A stretch of DNA of 64,000 bases from Anaerolineales bacterium (lineage in GTDB: Bacteria > Chloroflexota > Anaerolineae > Anaerolineales > UBA4823). Below, piece by piece: positions 61,819 through 64,000 of the stretch. The stretch is taken from NCBI GenBank assembly GCA_003105035.1, contig PQAL01000003.1:124001-188000 (forward strand), given 5' to 3'. The notes below the pieces were generated by a model that made no database searches, was not told the DNA's origin, and saw only the letters and a list, made by a program, of their open reading frames with translations. How positions within the stretch are numbered: the stretch's first letter is position 1; each line of letters begins with the position of its first letter. The translations under genes and the position numbers were made by a program.

Positions 61819-64000
61819 TTATTCTTGTGTTGCATTCATATAATCCAACCAGCGCATCCGGATGCGCTGGTGCTCAGGCACACGCTCCATGAATGACTTA
61901 CGCCACTCCGGCAGGCTGATCTTACCAGCCCGCACGAGCAGCTCTCCATAACCTGCCCCAACTGCACGACGAGCTTGTGCGGTTTCTCCCAGGGCAGTGA
62001 AGACATCGGCACAGGTCTCATAAGCCAGCACAGGAAACTCCATGCCTGCACCTGAGTACTGTTTCAGGTAGTCTTGCAGCGGAAAAACATGCTCAACAGC
62101 TGATCGGCGATCGCTTACCGCCAAAAGGCAACGCGCCACTCCTGCTTCGGCGTCGAACATATTACCCATCGTGCCAATGCCTTTTAATACTTCAGCCGCC
62201 TGGTTATAGAGGGCCAAAGCTTGATCGACCTGCCCGCCCAGCTCACTGGCCATCGCCATATAAGTATGCCCTGTGCCATAATCCAGGATGTCATTCATGC
62301 TGTGTAAATCTGGCAGGCACTCTTCTAATTCCGTCACGGCTGAAACTGGGTTGCCATTGCGCAGGTAAGCCAGGCCAAGGTTGAGCCGACTGTAAGCAAA
62401 AAAACTGCGGATGCCATTATCCCATGCAATCCTGGTGCAGCGCTGGAGCACTGGGATAGCCTCCGCAGGCATGCCCAGCAAGATATAGACATAACCCAGG
62501 TTTGATAGCCCAATCACCTGCCCTTCAATATTGCCTATCTGTTGATTAATCTCCAGCTGATGTTCCAGCATCCTGGCAGAGCGAGCCATGTCACCTGTTT
62601 CGGTGTAGTATAAGGAGACATTCGTAAGGGTACGGGCCAGCACCTCCAGGTCGCCCAAGGATTCCGCACAGTGCAGGGCAGCCTGGGAAGTCTGGGCGGC
62701 AGCTTCAAGGTCGCCCAGGTGCACCGCACAAAACACCTTCAGACCCAGGATCAAAGCCTCGTAGCGGAGATCATGGATACGCCTGGAAGCCTCAAGCCCT
62801 AAATTGTAAACCTCCCACTCCTGGCGGTACTGCCCCTTCACCCCTAAATAGTAGCCCTGGCGGTAGTACGCTTCAGCGAGCAGTTCCTCATTTCCAATTA
62901 TCCTGGCCAGCATAACCAGGGCAGTGTCATCAGCAAGGCGCCCTTCGGTATCACCAAGGATGCCAAGGACGTCGTCCCGGCCAAGGAGCGCTTGCCAGTG
63001 CCGGTCGAGCTCAACGGTGGGTGTGGTGGCGTCTACATTTGCAGGGAGCAAGCCCAGGGCACGGTCAAAGAACAGGCGCGCCTGGGTAGGGGCACCCTGT
63101 TTGCGGGCAGTCTTCCCCGATTGGATGTACCAGTCAGCCGCCAGCTCACGCCTTCCAGCCGCCTCGTAGTGCCCGGCAATGATGGGGGCAAACTCACCTG
63201 AGCGCTGGCTGGTTAATGTGGAAACAATTATCCAGCCTGCCACCTGGTCGTGATACGCTTGCCGATCTCGCTTAACTAAGGTTTGGTAGGCAGCATCACG
63301 CAGCAGGGCATGGTGAAAGCGATATTCATCCGTCCCTGCAAAGGTGGAAGTCTCCTGAGGAATAATAAACCCCCGCCTGGATAAATCTTCCAAGTCTGCC
63401 TCAATAATTGGCTTTTTGCCGTGGACAGCCTGCAGGGCAGCGCGCCAGAATACCCGTCCAATCACAGCGGCTTGCTGGACGAGCACTCGCTGGACTAAGC
63501 TTAAGTTATCCAGGCGCGCTTCCAGCAAGGCAGCCAATGTGTTGGGTAGCTCCAGCCTGCCCAACTTCTCGGCATCCAACTTCCAACGAGTTTCTCCTGG
63601 GCCACATTGGATAACCCCGGCATCCACCAGGGATTGAATATATTCTTCCAGGTAGAAGGGATTTCCGTCGGCGCAGTCCAGGATGCGATCGCGCAGGTCA
63701 ACGGGCAGTTCTTCAACATTACGCAGGATCTCGTCCATTAATGCCAGGCTATTTTCCCGAGAAAGCGGGGCAAGCTCGAGGGTATGCTTGTGGGGTGAAT
63801 AAGCTGTTATTGATTCCAGCGGTGTAACCGCAGGCTGATCCGTACCCCAATCAGGGAACCGCTCAGCAAGTGCTGGTCGAGCCAGGCAGATAATGAGCAG
63901 GGGAATCCCAGGGCATTCTTTCATCAGATGGGAGATGAAACTCACCGAAGGTGCATCGGCCCAGTGCAGGTCATCCAACATGATGACGGTTGGTGATAGG
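61819..64000 (-). CDS. AAA ATPase/TPR regulator, N-terminal part outside window
   Basis: Reading frame open from the right edge to 61819 (about 727 residues). It enters at the Walker B segment PTVIMLDDLHWAD, so the Walker A and N-terminal domain lie beyond the edge. A winged-helix-like linker and then many TPR-like repeats follow (AVTELEECLPDLHSMND; QALALYNQAAEVLKGIGTMG). The build matches STAND-type regulators that often carry an adenylate cyclase or DNA-binding domain N-terminally; which is present here cannot be seen. Confidence 0.88.
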   Translation of the reverse strand, partial: LSPTVIMLDDLHWADAPSVSFISHLMKECPGIPLLIICLARPALAERFPDWGTDQPAVTPLESITAYSPHKHTLELAPLSRENSLALMDEILRNVEELPVDLRDRILDCADGNPFYLEEYIQSLVDAGVIQCGPGETRWKLDAEKLGRLELPNTLAALLEARLDNLSLVQRVLVQQAAVIGRVFWRAALQAVHGKKPIIEADLEDLSRRGFIIPQETSTFAGTDEYRFHHALLRDAAYQTLVKRDRQAYHDQVAGWIIVSTLTSQRSGEFAPIIAGHYEAAGRRELAADWYIQSGKTARKQGAPTQARLFFDRALGLLPANVDATTPTVELDRHWQALLGRDDVLGILGDTEGRLADDTALVMLARIIGNEELLAEAYYRQGYYLGVKGQYRQEWEVYNLGLEASRRIHDLRYEALILGLKVFCAVHLGDLEAAAQTSQAALHCAESLGDLEVLARTLTNVSLYYTETGDMARSARMLEHQLEINQQIGNIEGQVIGLSNLGYVYILLGMPAEAIPVLQRCTRIAWDNGIRSFFAYSRLNLGLAYLRNGNPVSAVTELEECLPDLHSMNDILDYGTGHTYMAMASELGGQVDQALALYNQAAEVLKGIGTMGNMFDAEAGVARCLLAVSDRRSAVEHVFPLQDYLKQYSGAGMEFPVLAYETCADVFTALGETAQARRAVGAGYGELLVRAGKISLPEWRKSFMERVPEHQRIRMRWLDYMNATQE

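Noticed and set aside
1-64000. CRISPR arrays, insertion sequences or prophage
   Set aside because: No regularly spaced repeats, transposase or integrase-like frames were seen; the only tandem repeat is a 2.5-copy 11-mer at 9229-9255.

Overview
The window looks like a chromosome segment of a Chloroflexota bacterium, most likely class Anaerolineae; this is an inference. The supporting traits are the mixture of genes (a BTAD/SARP-type giant regulator, a second AAA/TPR regulator, Pro/Thr-rich single-pass TPR proteins, BNR-repeat surface proteins ending in a YLPLV-type tail, a flavodiiron protein, an AmmeMemoRadiSam radical SAM enzyme) and many genes without a Shine-Dalgarno whose start codon sits 6-9 nt after a TATAAT-like box. 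There is no integrase, transposase, CRISPR array or phage module.

Layout. 1-3354: UvrA (C-terminus beyond the left edge) fused in frame behind a transglutaminase-like N-terminal domain. 3.8-9 kb: oligoendopeptidase F, a toroid-like protein, a VOC protein, and a BNR-repeat protein overlapping a MoaD/ThiS-like protein. 9.3-14 kb: a 1190-residue BTAD/AAA/TPR regulator divergent from two small genes. 9-19.5 kb: a class V aminotransferase (cysteine-desulfurase-like) intact at 18184-19443, with three broken pieces of relatives at 9005, 14255 and 15021, plus a HepT remnant. 19.5-27.8 kb: MobA, radical SAM enzyme, GNAT protein, and three envelope proteins.

27.9-40.5 kb is a cation-homeostasis island, all on the minus strand: KdpD-like kinase, KdpE-like regulator, a cytosolic protein of unknown function plus an APC/KUP-type permease, a second copy of that same pair, a Na,K-ATPase-like P-type pump and two TrkA-type subunits. 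The tandem unknown-protein/permease pair is the best candidate here for an undescribed system. No kdpFABC genes are visible.

40.6-52.6 kb is mostly housekeeping: thioesterase, M42 peptidase, LLM oxidoreductase, Pcm, RNase HII, GT2, NERD protein, Zn-PLC-like protein, RNase HI, solute-binding protein, phosphodiesterase, inositol phosphatase-like protein and SurE. Two tRNA genes (Pro-TGG, Arg-GCG) lie among them; the Pro tRNA is separated from a 103-codon gene by only 3 nt. 52.8-57.9 kb: two TPR membrane proteins, then groES-groEL with a perfect CIRCE operator, promoter and terminator. 57.9-64 kb: flavodiiron protein, two hydrolases, an unknown 144-residue protein with a decayed partial duplicate nearby, and a large AAA/TPR regulator cut by the right edge.
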